Below, piece after piece: positions 12,740 to 23,901 of a stretch of 64,000 nt of DNA. The notes beneath the pieces were generated by a model. It was not told where the DNA came from, made no database searches, and was given only the letters and a program-made list of their open reading frames with translations. The first letter of the stretch is position 1. Every line of letters begins with the position of its first letter. The stretch spans positions 22,329,605 through 22,393,604 of the forward strand of contig CM055113.1 in the NCBI GenBank assembly GCA_029204225.1. The letters run 5' to 3'. This DNA comes from Diphasiastrum complanatum (Eukaryota > Streptophyta > Lycopodiopsida > Lycopodiales > Lycopodiaceae). Position numbers and translations under genes: made by a program.

Positions 12740-14239
12740 CTATTCATCATCAGATTTTGTTCCAGATTCTATGGTAGTATTTTCATGAAGAAACTCTCTG
12801 CTAGCGTATGCATCTAATAGATGTCCATTATCCTTATGGAAACTAAGCTCAATATAAGTGGAATACAATGAATAATGGGAGCTCCTTAAAGGAACATTCC
12901 CATCAGGAAAGCCTAAAATGTTTAAAACATAAGATCTTTTGACAAAAATGATCTTATTTGTCTTAACAAATTTATGTCCTCCTAAATAAAATGATAAAGC
13001 TTTAACTGCCATTATAAGACTCTCCTCGACTGGGCTCAGCTTGGAATGAGCAATACAGACCTCATTCTTCAAGAAATGCCGAAGATAGTGGCCCAGTCCA
13101 CTGTCCCTCTGGAACGAGGATGTGTGTTGTCTGAAATCACCTCGTCTCGCAGCAAAATCATCTATTATGAGAGCATCCTGCAATAGGAAATATGTTAGCA
13201 AAAACACATTCAGTAATTGAAAACATTCAAATGCAAGGAAGATTAAACACTTACACATTCTTCATCATCAACAGCAACCAGATCAGGATGATCAATATAA
13301 TGACCACGTACTGAAGTGGAATCATCAGTAAAATGCATTAATGATGGACAAGGGAAGCCCATCTGGGACTGAAATGCCGTGAATTCTTCATCGGATGGTC
13401 TGCCTCGCCCATCCTCAACTATATTTGATAAAGTCTTATTTAGACATTCTTCACCGGTTATAAGACCCTCCTCATCATCAAAATCAATACCAGCAACAAG
13501 GTCATCTGTCTCAAAATCTACAAAGTCAGAGAATTCGGAAATTGTGCCGAATAATAAACATAGAACCTCGTCCTCACGATAGTCAAAAAATTTACATAAA
13601 TTAGTAGTAGTAAAATATACATCATCATTAATATAATATACAGGCAAATTGAAAAGACATTTCGAATCCTCCATAGATTTGGATTCATCATCAAATGTAT
13701 TTTGGCCAATGAAAAAATCCTGGAGAACATCAGTAGTTACATCAATGAAGTCACTTTCTTTATCAGGAGTGTCGATAAGAAAGTGACTGATATCCTTAAT
13801 GGCTGACTGAACAGAAGGAGGGTCAGCAACAGGAACTTCATCATCATCTGGGATCTGAACTAACATAAAAAGTACGAAACCACTCTGATATTCAACCAAT
13901 CGACATTTTTTATTGCAATACGGACACATAGAACTACTTTTGAAAAGATCAAACAATTTGGTGAATATTCTATCCAGTCTATGTCTAAAAGCTGGGAAGA
14001 AATGAACAAGATCAGTATAATGCATGTACTGGAATGGACCTATGGAGAAAACATGCTTGCTAAGTATATAATCTGACATAATGTTCATAAAATACGTCAG
14101 AATTTGGTTGTGCAGTTCTGAAAACATGTAGATATGGCCTGAATAGACTGTGGAAGTAGTCTAGGTTTTCAGTAATCCCAAATTCACTCAAAAATGAACT
14201 CAAGCCTGATTCTCGTGAGGATGATGAGGAAGAGGCCAT
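12740..14239 (-). pseudogene. Transposon 'gene B': acidic protein with a CPYC zinc-like motif
   Basis: Two exons, 14239-13255 and 13177-12740, with a clear GTAAGTG donor and a TTGCAG acceptor in frame. The protein starts with a Ser run (MASSSSSSRES), then a hydrophobic and aromatic region, a CPYCNKKC cluster, a long Asp/Glu-rich middle and a basic, more ordered C-terminal domain in exon 2. One single-base frameshift near 14125 splits the N-terminal 38 codons from the rest; otherwise the reading frame is open for more than 430 codons. I recognise no family. It faces the transposase tail-to-tail and points away from gene A, so it is probably an accessory protein of the same element. Confidence 0.6.
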
Positions 14240-14540
14240 GGCAGTAACCTGAATATTGCACTTGTGGGGGCGGGAGAACTGAACCAAAACTAACTATCAA
14301 AATGGCGTAGAAAATGGATATGTACGGCAGACAGATACAGAATATCGCACTTGTGCGCGAGTAGATATAGTTGCAAGCAAACGGACAGCAATGAGCGCGC
14401 ACAAAAGCGATATGTCGTGAATTTCGAGAATGCAAAAGGTAAAAAATTATTCAATTTTTGTGCCATTTATACTAAATTTTCGCATGTGTGGTCAACAAAC
14501 TTATGACACGTGTCTACTTTCAATTGGACAACAGGCACAG
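14240..14540. promoter_or_regulatory. Left half of the divergent gene B/gene A promoter region
   Basis: Upstream of gene B. It holds AATATTGCACTTGTG at 14252, AATATCGCACTTGTGCGCG at 14341, and an inverted ATATCGCTTTTGTGCGC at about 14398-14414. The same motif occurs twice upstream of gene A (22837 and 22928). CACGTG/CACATG cores also occur on both sides. Shared transcription-factor or transposase-binding sites are an inference. Confidence 0.45.
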
Positions 14541-14709
14541 TGAAACGCAGGCATCCCAAAGGGAGCCGGGAACCACGACTTAGCTTCCCAGCCTTCAACT
14601 CTTCCATCCAAACCCACTTGACATACAAGCAGCCAACTCGCCATCAACGATCAGACTTAACCAACTTGAAGTTCCAAAAACCAACATTGAGATCCAACCT
14701 GGCACCATG
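14541..14709 (-). repeat. LTR fragment (739-bp LTR family), minus orientation
   Basis: Matches the first about 170 bp of the inverted LTRs at 15189 and 19517, starting TGAAACGCAGGCATCCC, and breaks off where the GGCGCC-rich module begins at 14710. It marks the left edge of the 8-kb palindromic composite. Confidence 0.6.
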
Positions 14710-15188
14710 TGTTGTAAAGCTACCTTTACAAGCTTTACTTCCGGCACCACTGGCGCCAGCATTGTCCCTGGCACCAGCAGCGCCCCTGCTGCTCCCAGCG
14801 CCAACGGCGCCGGTGCCACTCCCGGCGCCACTGTGACCAAAATCCAGCCGACGCCAAGTTCCTATGGCTAAAAATCTTTGATCGGTTCAAGCGAAGTCCA
14901 TAGAGCTCAGATCGATGTGCAATCACCTCACACAATCTAGGCATGATTGAAGGAAGTCTAGGGATCAGTAAAATCTAGAGAGAGAAAATCATAGAGAGAG
15001 AAAAACATGCTTTACTAGCCTGGGTAGAGTGCATGCTATGAGGGGGGGTGACGAATCCCACCAACACTATAGGGGAGTGCGGGTTGCGACTCAAGGCGAG
15101 CTCCAACCAAGTCTCAGCCTCCCTTGCTGGAATGTTGTCATGGCTCTCGCTCTGGCATGCTAGCGCCCCGGAGACTAGGGTCGGTCAC
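14710..15188 (+). repeat. GGCGCC-rich inverted-repeat module M, copy 1 (forward)
   Basis: An about 480-bp module that begins TGTTGTAAAGC. A GC-rich block of repeated GGCGCC palindromes follows, then a CTCTCTAGA-type stretch, and the module ends near GACTAGGGTCGGTCAC. The reverse copy is at 15928-16418, so the two flank one LTR like terminal inverted repeats. Frames across the GC-rich block are Ala/Pro/Val-rich translations of the repeat and are not taken as genes. Confidence 0.6.
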
Positions 15189-15927
15189 TGTAGCGCAGGC
15201 ATCCCAAAGGGAGCCGGGAACCACGACTTAGCTTCTCAACCTTCAACTCTTGCCATCCAAACCCACTTGACATACAAGCAGCCAACTCGCCAACAACGAT
15301 CAGACTTAACCAACTTGAAGTTCCGAAAACCAACATTGAGATCCAACCTGGCGCCATGCCAGATCGAGGGTCTCGATGTGGGTGACTTCCCTCCAAGCAA
15401 GCCGCCCGATGTACATCAAACTTAACCAACTCGAAGCTTGGTTACAAACGAGTAACATCCATTCCAAGCAAGCGGTCTGACTTAGATCAGACTTAACCAA
15501 CTAAAAGCTTCGTCACGAGTGCTGGAAGCCAACTTGGCGCCACGCGAGACTGGACAACCATAAACATGTAACTTCCACCCAAGCAAGCCATCCAATTGAG
15601 CCGACATGTTAGAGCCCATTCCCCAAGAGCTTAACCCATTCACGTTCATGCAAGGAACACTCAAAACCACAAGTCGCGACAGATATGGAGACAACCAGTT
15701 CCTGGACCAAATGGTCCCGACAGCATAGCGCTGGCGCCACGGACCGAATGGTCCCGATGGCATATCGCTGGCGTCCCGGGATACGACCCTCAACTATGTG
15801 CCAACTTAAAAATTTTGAAGCGGCCTTACAACTGGCACTTTTACCGAACACTGAAACCCAGAAGGTAATCAGAGTCACTTTGAGAAAAATCCAACTTTAT
15901 TGATAAATCTGAAAAGGTTACATTTCA
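15189..15927 (-). repeat. Solo-like LTR, 739 bp, minus orientation
   Basis: Starts TGTAGCGCAGGC and ends GGTTACATTTCA on the plus strand, so it has TG..CA ends in both readings. Its reverse complement is the LTR at 16419-17157, which is followed by a primer-binding site. That fixes the orientation as minus. It lies between the two arms of module M. Confidence 0.65.
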
Positions 15928-16418
15928 AGTGTGTGACTCCGGGGCGCTAGCATCCCAAGGCGAGAGCCATGACAACATTCCAGCAAGGGAGGCTGCGACT
16001 TGGTTGGAGCTCGCCCTGAGTCGCAACCCACACTCCCCTATAGTATTGGTGGAATTCGGCACCCCCCTTCATACCAAGCACTCTACCCAGGCTGGTAAAG
16101 CACATTTTTCTCTCTCTAAGATTTTCTCTTTCTAGAAAGTCATTTTCTCTCTCTAGATTTTATTGATCCCCAGGCTTCCTTTAATCATGCCTAGATCGTG
16201 TGAGGTGATTGCACATCGATCTTAGCTCTCTAGACTTCGCTAGAACTGATCAAAGATTTTCAACCATAAGAACTTGGAGCTGGCTGGATTCTGGTCAAAG
16301 TGGCGCCGGCGCCGTTGGCGCCGGGAGCAGCAGGGGCGCTGCTGACGCCGGGGACAATGCTGGTGCCAGTGGCACCAAAAGTAAAGCTTATGAAGATAGC
16401 TTTACACAATCACACACT
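15928..16418 (-). repeat. GGCGCC-rich module M, copy 1 reverse arm
   Basis: Reverse complement of 14710-15188, ending in a slightly altered outer border (AGCTTTACACAAT). Together with its partner it makes a foldback structure of about 1.7 kb with an LTR as its loop. Confidence 0.6.
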
Positions 16419-17157
16419 TGAAATGTAACCTTCTCAGATTTATCAATAAAGTGGGATTTTTCTCGAACTGACTCTAATTACCTTCTGGGTTTCAGTGTTC
16501 AGTAAAAGCGCCAGTTGTAAGGCCGCTTCAAAATTTTTAAGTTGGCACATAGTTGAGGGTCGTATCTCGGGACGCCAGCGGTATGCCGTCAGGACCATTC
16601 GGTCCGTGGCGCCAGCGATATGCTGTCGGGACCATTTGGTCCAGGAACTGGTTGTCTCCATATCTGTTGCGGCTTGTAGTTCTGAGTGTTCCTTGCATGA
16701 ACGTGAATGCGTTAAGCTTTTGGGGAACGGGCTCCAACCTGTCGACTGAGTTGGATGGCTTGCTTGGGTGGAAGTTACCTGTTTATGGCTGTCCGGTCTG
16801 GCGTGGCGCCAGGTTGATTTCTAGCGCTCGTGACGAAGCTTTCAGTTGGTTAAGTTTGATGTAAGTTAGACCGCTTGCTTGGAATGGATGTTACTCGTTT
16901 GTAACGAAGCTTCTAGTTGGTTAAATTTGATGTATGTCGGGCGGCTTGCTTGGAGGGAAGTTACCCACATCGGGATCCTCGATCTGGCATGGCGCCAGGT
17001 TGGATCTCAATGTTGGTTTTCGGAATTTCAAGTTGGTTAAGTTTGATCGTTGTTGGTGAGTTGGCTGCTTGTATGTCAGGTGGGTTTGGATGGCAAGAGT
17101 TGAAGGCTGGGAAGCTAAGTCGTGGTTCCTGGCTCCCTTTGGGATGCCTGCGCTACA
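16419..17157 (+). repeat. LTR of a retrotransposon, 739 bp, plus orientation
   Basis: Starts TGAAATGTAACC and ends CGCTACA. It is directly followed, after two bases, by a methionyl-tRNA primer-binding site at 17160, which identifies it as a 5' LTR. It contains an AATAAAG sequence near its start. The inverted copies at 15189-15927 (739 bp) and 19517-20254 (738 bp) have almost the same length. Confidence 0.7.
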
Positions 17158-19062
17158 TGTGGTATCACAGCCGACTGGCCGGTCAGCTATGCGGATCTCA
17201 CGGAAATGGCCACTATTTGGGGCTCATCAAGACAACTGTTGTGCAAGGTGCTTCCCACAGTGTAAGCACGGGTGCGTCCACGGTCGGGGTGGTCGATAGA
17301 ACGGGGGACTTGATGAGTCAAAGTGCTGCTCTCGAGGTGTCTTACTCGTATGTATTCGTGGTGAGTCTTAGTACTCGTGCTTTGCCTGGTTTGCATGATT
17401 GCTTGTGATACAAGGAGCTGATGGCTCGAGAAGGAACCTTTCTTTTGAAGGCTGATACCATCAAACAAAGAGGACTACAGAATCTGTGGGGCGGATTTGC
17501 AGTTCAAGTACTCGCACGTAAATGACAACGAAACAACTCAATGTTTGCAAAGGATGGATGGGTAGCCTATTTCTTGGGTTAGTTTTATTTGTGACAACGC
17601 CCACCAAGACGCAAGCAGGAAGTCAAAAGTTGGAAAGGGCAATTTCAGGGGAGATTTTCTATGGAGCAATTGGTCTTCATTTTGGGACGGCAACCTTCGG
17701 AACTGAAACTCACTGAGCATGGGTGATATCCAGTATCAGTTGAGTTTTTCCTCAAAGGAGAAAGACTAGGATCCTCTGCACAGATGGCAACAAGTTGGAT
17801 CGAGCCATAATCCTAGCAGATGGGAAGCAAAGTGTTGGAAAGGCTTTTTGTCCGAAGAACTCTACTCCAAGTCCGATCAGCTGGTTTTATAAGTGGAGGG
17901 GAACTATCACACACACCTCTCTCTTGGGGCAAATTTTGAATGAAAGTTGATCAAAATGAAGGCAAATTCGAGGTGACCTAGCCATACTCACACGAGGAGA
18001 ATGGCGAACTTTGGACCTAATAAGTTGACAAGTTTTTGTTGTGGAAAGGAAAGCTTGTTATAGGCTTTCTCTAGACCAGCAATGATGAGGAAACATATGA
18101 GTACACTGGCTTGTGTTACGTGTAAGGCAGCTGATCAATGAAGAAACTATGAAAGTTGAGTCTTGCATGAGAGACTTGGTATTTCGAATGGACGCTAAGG
18201 GATAGTTCGTGTTGAGATCGGACTAGTGCAAATTCTGGGTGCATGTGTCTGATCAAAGAGAGCTACTTGAAGCCAAGCTCAATGTACACTTCTTGTTTTG
18301 ACTGTGAGGCAACTGACCAGTGATGGAATTGTGAAAGTCAAGTTTTGCGCGACGGACATGGTGCTTCAAACAAACGCGAAGAGATAGTTCGTATGCGGAT
18401 CAAAGTGGTGCAACCCTTTGGATTTCCATGAGGTCAATGGTTACATTTGGGCTGATTCAAAGAGCTACTTCAAGCTAAGTGAGAGGTGCATTGCGGAGTA
18501 CTCAATATTTGCCTACCTTAAAGAGCCAAGAAGGAAATGTATCAAGATCAGGCTGGGACAAGGAGAGAAATCAAGGTGCAGAAGCAACAAGGCACGGAGT
18601 GGACCATAAAGTGGGCAATCAAACGATAAATCCTTTGGCTCAGGGAGCCTTGATACCTGTGCGGAACTGATCAAATCTGGAGCTCAGGGAGCTCAACACA
18701 AAGTGGATCAAGGACAAATCAGGAGCTCAAAGGAGTTCCAAAGTTGAAAGTCAGAAGCAACAGGGGTGAACATTTCAAAGAAAGGCCTCTATCACCAGTT
18801 AATAAGGTTCTTGGGTTTTATGAAAGCGAAATCAAATCTACGCTTTTCCCAGACAAAGAGATATTTTCAAGTTATGTAATTTTTTAGTACAAAGAGCTGA
18901 GCCTCCGACTTGTGGTGTGCCAGCTTCAATGTTAATAAAAAGTGGCCAGTAAATTGAGTACTATGCCAGTTAGCTTAAATGTATATTTATTTTAATTGGG
19001 AGACACCCTTACTTTAATCTGACATCTGATGAGGACATCAGATTTTATAAAGGTGGGGTGGA
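17158..19062 (+). mobile_element. LTR-retrotransposon leader/internal remnant; first arm of a large palindrome
   Basis: Begins with TGGTATCACAGCC at 17160-17172, one base different from the usual plant initiator-Met primer-binding site TGGTATCAGAGCC. After that I see no gag or pol frame, so the element is non-autonomous or gutted. From about 17391 to 19062 the sequence returns in inverted form at 20760-22348, forming arms of about 1.6-1.7 kb. No 3' LTR in the same orientation follows. Confidence 0.6.
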
Positions 19063-19516
19063 TGTTGTAAAGTTGCCTTTACAAGCTTTACTTCCGGCGC
19101 CACTGGCGCCAGCATTGTCTCCGGCGCCAGCAGTGCCCCTGCTGCTCCCGGCGCCACTGTGACCAGAATCCAGCCGCGCCAAGTTCCTACGGCTGAAAAT
19201 CTTTGATCGGTTCTAGCGAAGTCCAGAGAGCTCAGATCGATGTGCAATCACCTCGCACGATCTAGGCATGATTAAAGGAAGCCTGGGGATCAATAAAATC
19301 TAGAGAGAGAAAATGTCTTTCTAAGAGAGAAAAACATGCTTTACCAGCCTGGGTAGAGTGCTTGCTATGAGGGGGGTGCCGAATCCCACCAACACTATAG
19401 GGGAGTGTGGGTTGTGACTCAGGGCGAGCTCCAACCAAGTCTCAGCCTCCCTTGCTGGAATGTTGTCATGGCTCTCGCCTTGGCATGCTAGCACCCCGGA
19501 GACTAGGGTCGGTCAC
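19063..19516 (+). repeat. GGCGCC-rich module M, copy 2 (forward)
   Basis: Same start (TGTTGTAAAG) and order as 14710-15188, slightly shorter in the GC-rich block. It lies exactly at the end of the palindromic arm. Confidence 0.6.
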
Positions 19517-20254
19517 TGAAGTGCAGGCATCCCAAAGGGAGCCGGGAACCACGACTTAGCTTCCCAACCTTCAACTCTTGCCATCCAAACCCACTTGACA
19601 TACAAGCAGCCAACTCGCCAACAACGATCAGACTTAACCAACTTGAAGTTCCGAAAACCAACATTGAGATCCAACCTGGCGCCATGCCAGAGCGGGGGTC
19701 CTGATGTGGGTGAGTTCTCTCCAAGCAAGCCGCCCGACATACATCAAACTTAACCAACTTGAAACTTCGTTACAAACGAGTAACATCCATTCCAAGCAAG
19801 CGGTCTGACTTACATCAGACTTAACCAACTGAAAGCTTCGTCACGAGTGCTGGAAACCAACCTAGCGCCACGCCAGACTGGACAATCATAAACAGGTAAC
19901 TTCCACCCAAGCAAACCATCCAACTTAGCTGACAGGTTAGAGCCCGTTCCCCAAGAGCTTAACCCATTCACGTTCATGCAAGGAACACTCAGAACCACAA
20001 GTCACGACAGATATGGAGACAACCAGTTCCTGGACCAAATGGTCCTGACAGCATACCGCTGGCGCCACGGACCGAATGGTCCCGACTGCATACCGTTGGC
20101 GTCCCGGGATACGACCCTCAACTATGTGCCAACTTAAAAATTTTGAAGCGGCCTTACAACTGGCGCTTTTACGAAACACTGAAACCCATAAGGTAATCAG
20201 AGTTAGTTTGAGAAAAATACCACTTTATCGATAAATTGAGAAGGTTACATTTCA
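19517..20254 (-). repeat. LTR copy, 738 bp, minus orientation
   Basis: Starts TGAAGTGCAGGC and ends GGTTACATTTCA on the plus strand. It lies between two inverted M modules, the same arrangement as at 15189-15927, and at the centre of the largest palindrome. Confidence 0.65.
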
Positions 20255-20759
20255 AGTGTGTGACCGCCCCTAGTCTCCGGGGCGCTAGCATGCCAAGGCG
20301 AGAGCCATGACAACATTCCAGCAGGGGAGGCTGAGACTTGGTTGGAGCTCGTCCTGAGTAGCAACCCGCACTCCCCTATAGTATTGGTGGGATTCGGCAC
20401 CCCCCCCTCATACCAAGCACTCTACCCAGGCTGGTAAAGCACGTTTTTATCTCTCTAGGATTTTCTCTTTCTAGAAAGTCATTTTCTCTCTCTAGATTTT
20501 ATTGATCTCCAGGCTTCCTTTAATCATGCCTAGATCGGGTGAGGTGATTGCACATCGATCTGAGCTCTCTGGACTTCGCTAGAACCGATCAAAGATTTCA
20601 TCCATAGGAACTTGGCGCCGGCTGGATTCTGGTCACAGTGGTGCCGGGAGTGGGGCCGGCGCCATTCGTGTCGGCTGCAGCAGGGGCGCTGCTGATGCCG
20701 GGGACAATGCTGGCGCGAGTGGCGCCGGAAGTAAAGCTTATGAAGATAGTTTTACAACA
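20255..20759 (-). repeat. GGCGCC-rich module M, copy 2 reverse arm
   Basis: Reverse complement of 19063-19516, ending ..TTTTACAACA. The flank beyond (TCCACCCCACC) is itself the inverse of the flank left of 19063, so the palindrome continues outward. Confidence 0.6.
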
Positions 20760-22348
20760 TCCACCCCACCTTTATAAAATCTGATATCCTCATCAGATGT
20801 CAGATTAAAGTAAAGGTGTCTCTCAATTAAAAATAACTATACATTTAAGCTACTTGGCACAGTACTCAATTTACTGGCCACTTTATATTAACATTGAAAC
20901 TGGCACACCACAAGTCAGAGGCTCAGATCTTTGTACTGAAAAATTACATAACTTGAAAATATCTCTTTGTCTGGGAAAAGCGTAGATTTGATATCGCTTT
21001 CGTAAAACATAAGAACCTTATTAACTGGTGACAGAGGCCTTTCTTTGAAATGTTCACCCCTATCGCTTCTGACTTTCGACTTTGGAACTCCTTTGAGCTC
21101 TTGATTTGTCCTTGATGCACTTTGTGTTGAGCTCCCTGAGCTCCAGATTTGATCAGTTCCTCACAGGTATCAAGGCTCTCTGAGCTAAAGGATTTATTGT
21201 TTGATTGCCCACTTTATGGTCCACTTCGTGCCTTGTTGCTTCTGCACCTTGATTTCTCTTCTTGTCCCAGCATGATCTTGATACTTTTCCATCTTGGCTC
21301 TTTGACCTTGTGGAAAGCCAAAGGGTCGCACCAGTTTGATCTGCATACGAACTATCTCTTCGCGTTTGTTTGAAGTACCATGTCCGTCGCGCAAAACTTG
21401 ACTTTCACAATTCCATCACTGGTCAGTTGCCTCACAGTCAAAACAAGAAGTGTACATCGAGCTTGGCTTCAAGTAGCTCTCTTTGAATCAGACACATGCA
21501 CCCAAAGTTTGCACTAGTCCGATCTCAACGTGAACTGTCCCTTAGCGTCCGTTCGAAATACCAAGCCTTTCATGCAAGACTCAACTTTCACAGCTCCTTC
21601 ATTGATTAGCTGCCTTACACATAACACAAGCCAGCGTACTCATATGTTTCCTCATCATTGCTGGTCCAGAGAAAGCCTATAACAAGCTTTCCTTTCCACA
21701 ACAAAAACTTGTCAACTTATTAGGTCCAAAGTTCGCTAGTCTCCTCGTGTGAGTATAGTTAGGTCACCTTGAATTTGCCCCCGTTTTGATCAACTTTCAT
21801 TCAAAATTTGCCCCAAGAGAGAGGTGTGTGTGATAGTTCCCGTCCACTTATAAAATCAGTTGATTGGACTTAGAGTAGAGTTCTTCGGACAAAAAGCCTT
21901 TCCAACACTTTGCTTCCCATCTGCTAGAATTATGGCTCGATCCAACTTGTTGCCAATCTCTGAAGAGGATCCTAGTCTTTCCCCTTTGAGGAAAAACCCA
22001 ACTGATACTGGATATCACCCATGCTCAGTGAGTTTCAGTTCCGAAGGTGGCTGTCCCAAAATGAAGACCAACTGCTCCATAGAAGATCTCCCCTGAAATT
22101 GCCCTTTCCAACTTTTGACTTCATGCTTGCGTCTTGGTGGGCGTTGTCGCAAATGAAACTAACCCAAGAAACAGGCTACCCATCCATCCTTTGCAAACAT
22201 TGAGTCGTTTTGTTGTCATTCACGTGCGAGTACTTGAACTGGAAATCCGCCCCACAGATTCTGTAGTCCTCTTTGTTTGATGGTATCAGCCTTCAAAAGA
22301 AAGGTTCCTTCTCAAGCCATCAGCTCCTTGTATCATAAGCAATCATGC
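20760..22348 (-). repeat. Second arm of the large palindrome
   Basis: Inverse copy of about 17391-19062, with small indels and many point differences. It ends at GCAATCATGC, corresponding to 17391, so the primer-binding-site end is not repeated on this side. I see no gene here. Confidence 0.6.
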
Positions 22349-22590
22349 AATAATTATGCCTAGATCGTGTGAGGTGATTACACATCGATCTGAGCTCTCT
22401 GGACTTCGCTAGAACCGATCAAAGATTTTCAGCCATAGGAACTTGGCGCCGGCTGGATTCTGGTCACAGTGGCGCCGGGAGTGGCGCCGGCACCGTTGGT
22501 GCTGGGAGCAGCAGGGGTGTTGCTTGCGCAGGGGACAATGCTGGCACCAGTGGCGCCGAAAGTAAAACTTATGAAGATAGCTTTACAACA
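22349..22590 (-). repeat. GGCGCC-rich module M, partial reverse copy
   Basis: Outer half of the M module in reverse orientation, ending ..GCTTTACAACA at 22590. It marks the right edge of the 8-kb composite. Confidence 0.55.
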
Positions 22591-23044
22591 CGCAGGCACG
22601 TGTGAGATGACACCTGCACATGTGTCTCGTGTTCATTCGATTGCTCATAAACACGTGTCGCTCTCACATTCGATCGTACAAATCTCACACATGTAATGTG
22701 ACAGGGTGACATGTGTCGCTCTCGCATTTGTCTGTACAACTCCCACATGTGTGATAGGACATTCTTTCGCACGTGCGAACCCCGATATAAAATCACAAAT
22801 TTCGATGAATTGTTTTCAGTTTTTTTTTCGCTCCTCATATCGCATTTGTGCGCGCCCTTCACAATCAAAATTTCTCCTACTGCCTTCCATGCGCACAGGT
22901 CCGATACATCTGTCGACGTGTCACCCCATATTGCACTTGTGCGTCTTTCCTCAAATCTAATCGTTCCCTCTGATATTCGGCTCACATAGGTCCGATATAC
23001 CGTACATTCCGTTTGTACATAGCGGTCCTCTGTGAGTTCATGCT
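22591..23044. promoter_or_regulatory. Right half of the divergent gene B/gene A promoter region
   Basis: Upstream of gene A. It contains ATATCGCATTTGTGCGCG at 22837 and ATATTGCACTTGTGCG at 22928, matching the motifs upstream of gene B. It also has two diverged repeats of about 55 bp around 22643-22755 with TGTCGCTCTC and CACATGT cores. Together with 14240-14540 it probably formed one bidirectional control region before the palindrome inserted. Confidence 0.45.
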
Positions 23045-23653
23045 ATGAAAATAAGCACATGCTTGAAAATTGCTCACCTAAGTTGGTTTATCTCATTGCA
23101 TACATTTGTTGATTTTTTCTCGAGTGCTAGTGTTCGTAGGACACCAACTTTATTTGTTTGCAAGGATTTATCAAATGAGACTTTGTCAGATCTCATGGAT
23201 CAAGGCTGGGATAGTAAAACAAATAATGGCATAGAATGCAGGATTAAAAAGTCCTCAATGATCTTTCGTTATCACATCCAAAAGCAAATGCTCAGTCTCA
23301 CATTTAGCTACCAGAGATACAAGAAAATTGAAGGTACATGGCTACCACTGGATCAAGACTTTGAACTAAATGGTCACACAAACCGAATGGAGATAAGCAT
23401 TATCTACAATGAGGAATATTTGACTATGGTTGAGGTGGAAGAGCACTGGAAGCTTGATTTTATCAGAACAGAGCACATGCTATTACAAACCAATCTACAA
23501 CATATTTCAGATTTATCATCAACGGAAGACTCGTAAGTACTTTATGTTTATTGCCATTTCAAAATAGAACAAAATAATAGAAAATGTCATCATTTACAAT
23601 TGCACATTCACTAATATTTGCCATGTCATAGTTTCGAAAAAGACAGGAGCTGA
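23045..23653 (+). CDS. Transposon 'gene A': unknown protein
   Basis: An open frame of about 163 codons to a GTAAGTAC donor at 23533, then a short last exon from 23632 to a TGA at 23651. The true start is uncertain and could lie further upstream. The protein is hydrophobic near the assigned start, then mixed, with many Tyr, Glu and Lys. I see no known motif. It is divergent from gene B and tail-to-tail with the C48 gene. Its 3' end is repeated, inverted, next to the other C48 copy (3651-3878), so it is a standing part of the element and not a chance neighbour. Confidence 0.5.
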
Positions 23654-23901
23654 TAATGTGCTGCAAAGATCTACCTACAACAATCACCATTGTGGGAGAA
23701 CAATAGTTTCAAATAAACTTTAGTAAAAATATGTGTATACACTCTTTCATTCAATAAATGAAAGCCCAATTTGGGCATCTGTACATGTATTTTGTGCTCC
23801 CAAATTCATAAACTGGAGCAACATTTGATATATCAATGTATATTTTTCTATGAAGTCTATACATGTATTTTTGTTCTATGCTATCTATATTTTTTCTGAT
23901 C

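Noticed and set aside
14510-16661. Ala/Pro/Val-rich frames in the GGCGCC blocks (also 19038-19247 and 22469-22696)
   Set aside because: They follow the palindromic repeat and occur in all copies on both strands; no domain is visible.
17522-17720. Short frames at 17.5 kb and their mirror at 22.0 kb
   Set aside because: They are the same palindromic arm read on opposite strands; no retroviral-type domain was recognised.
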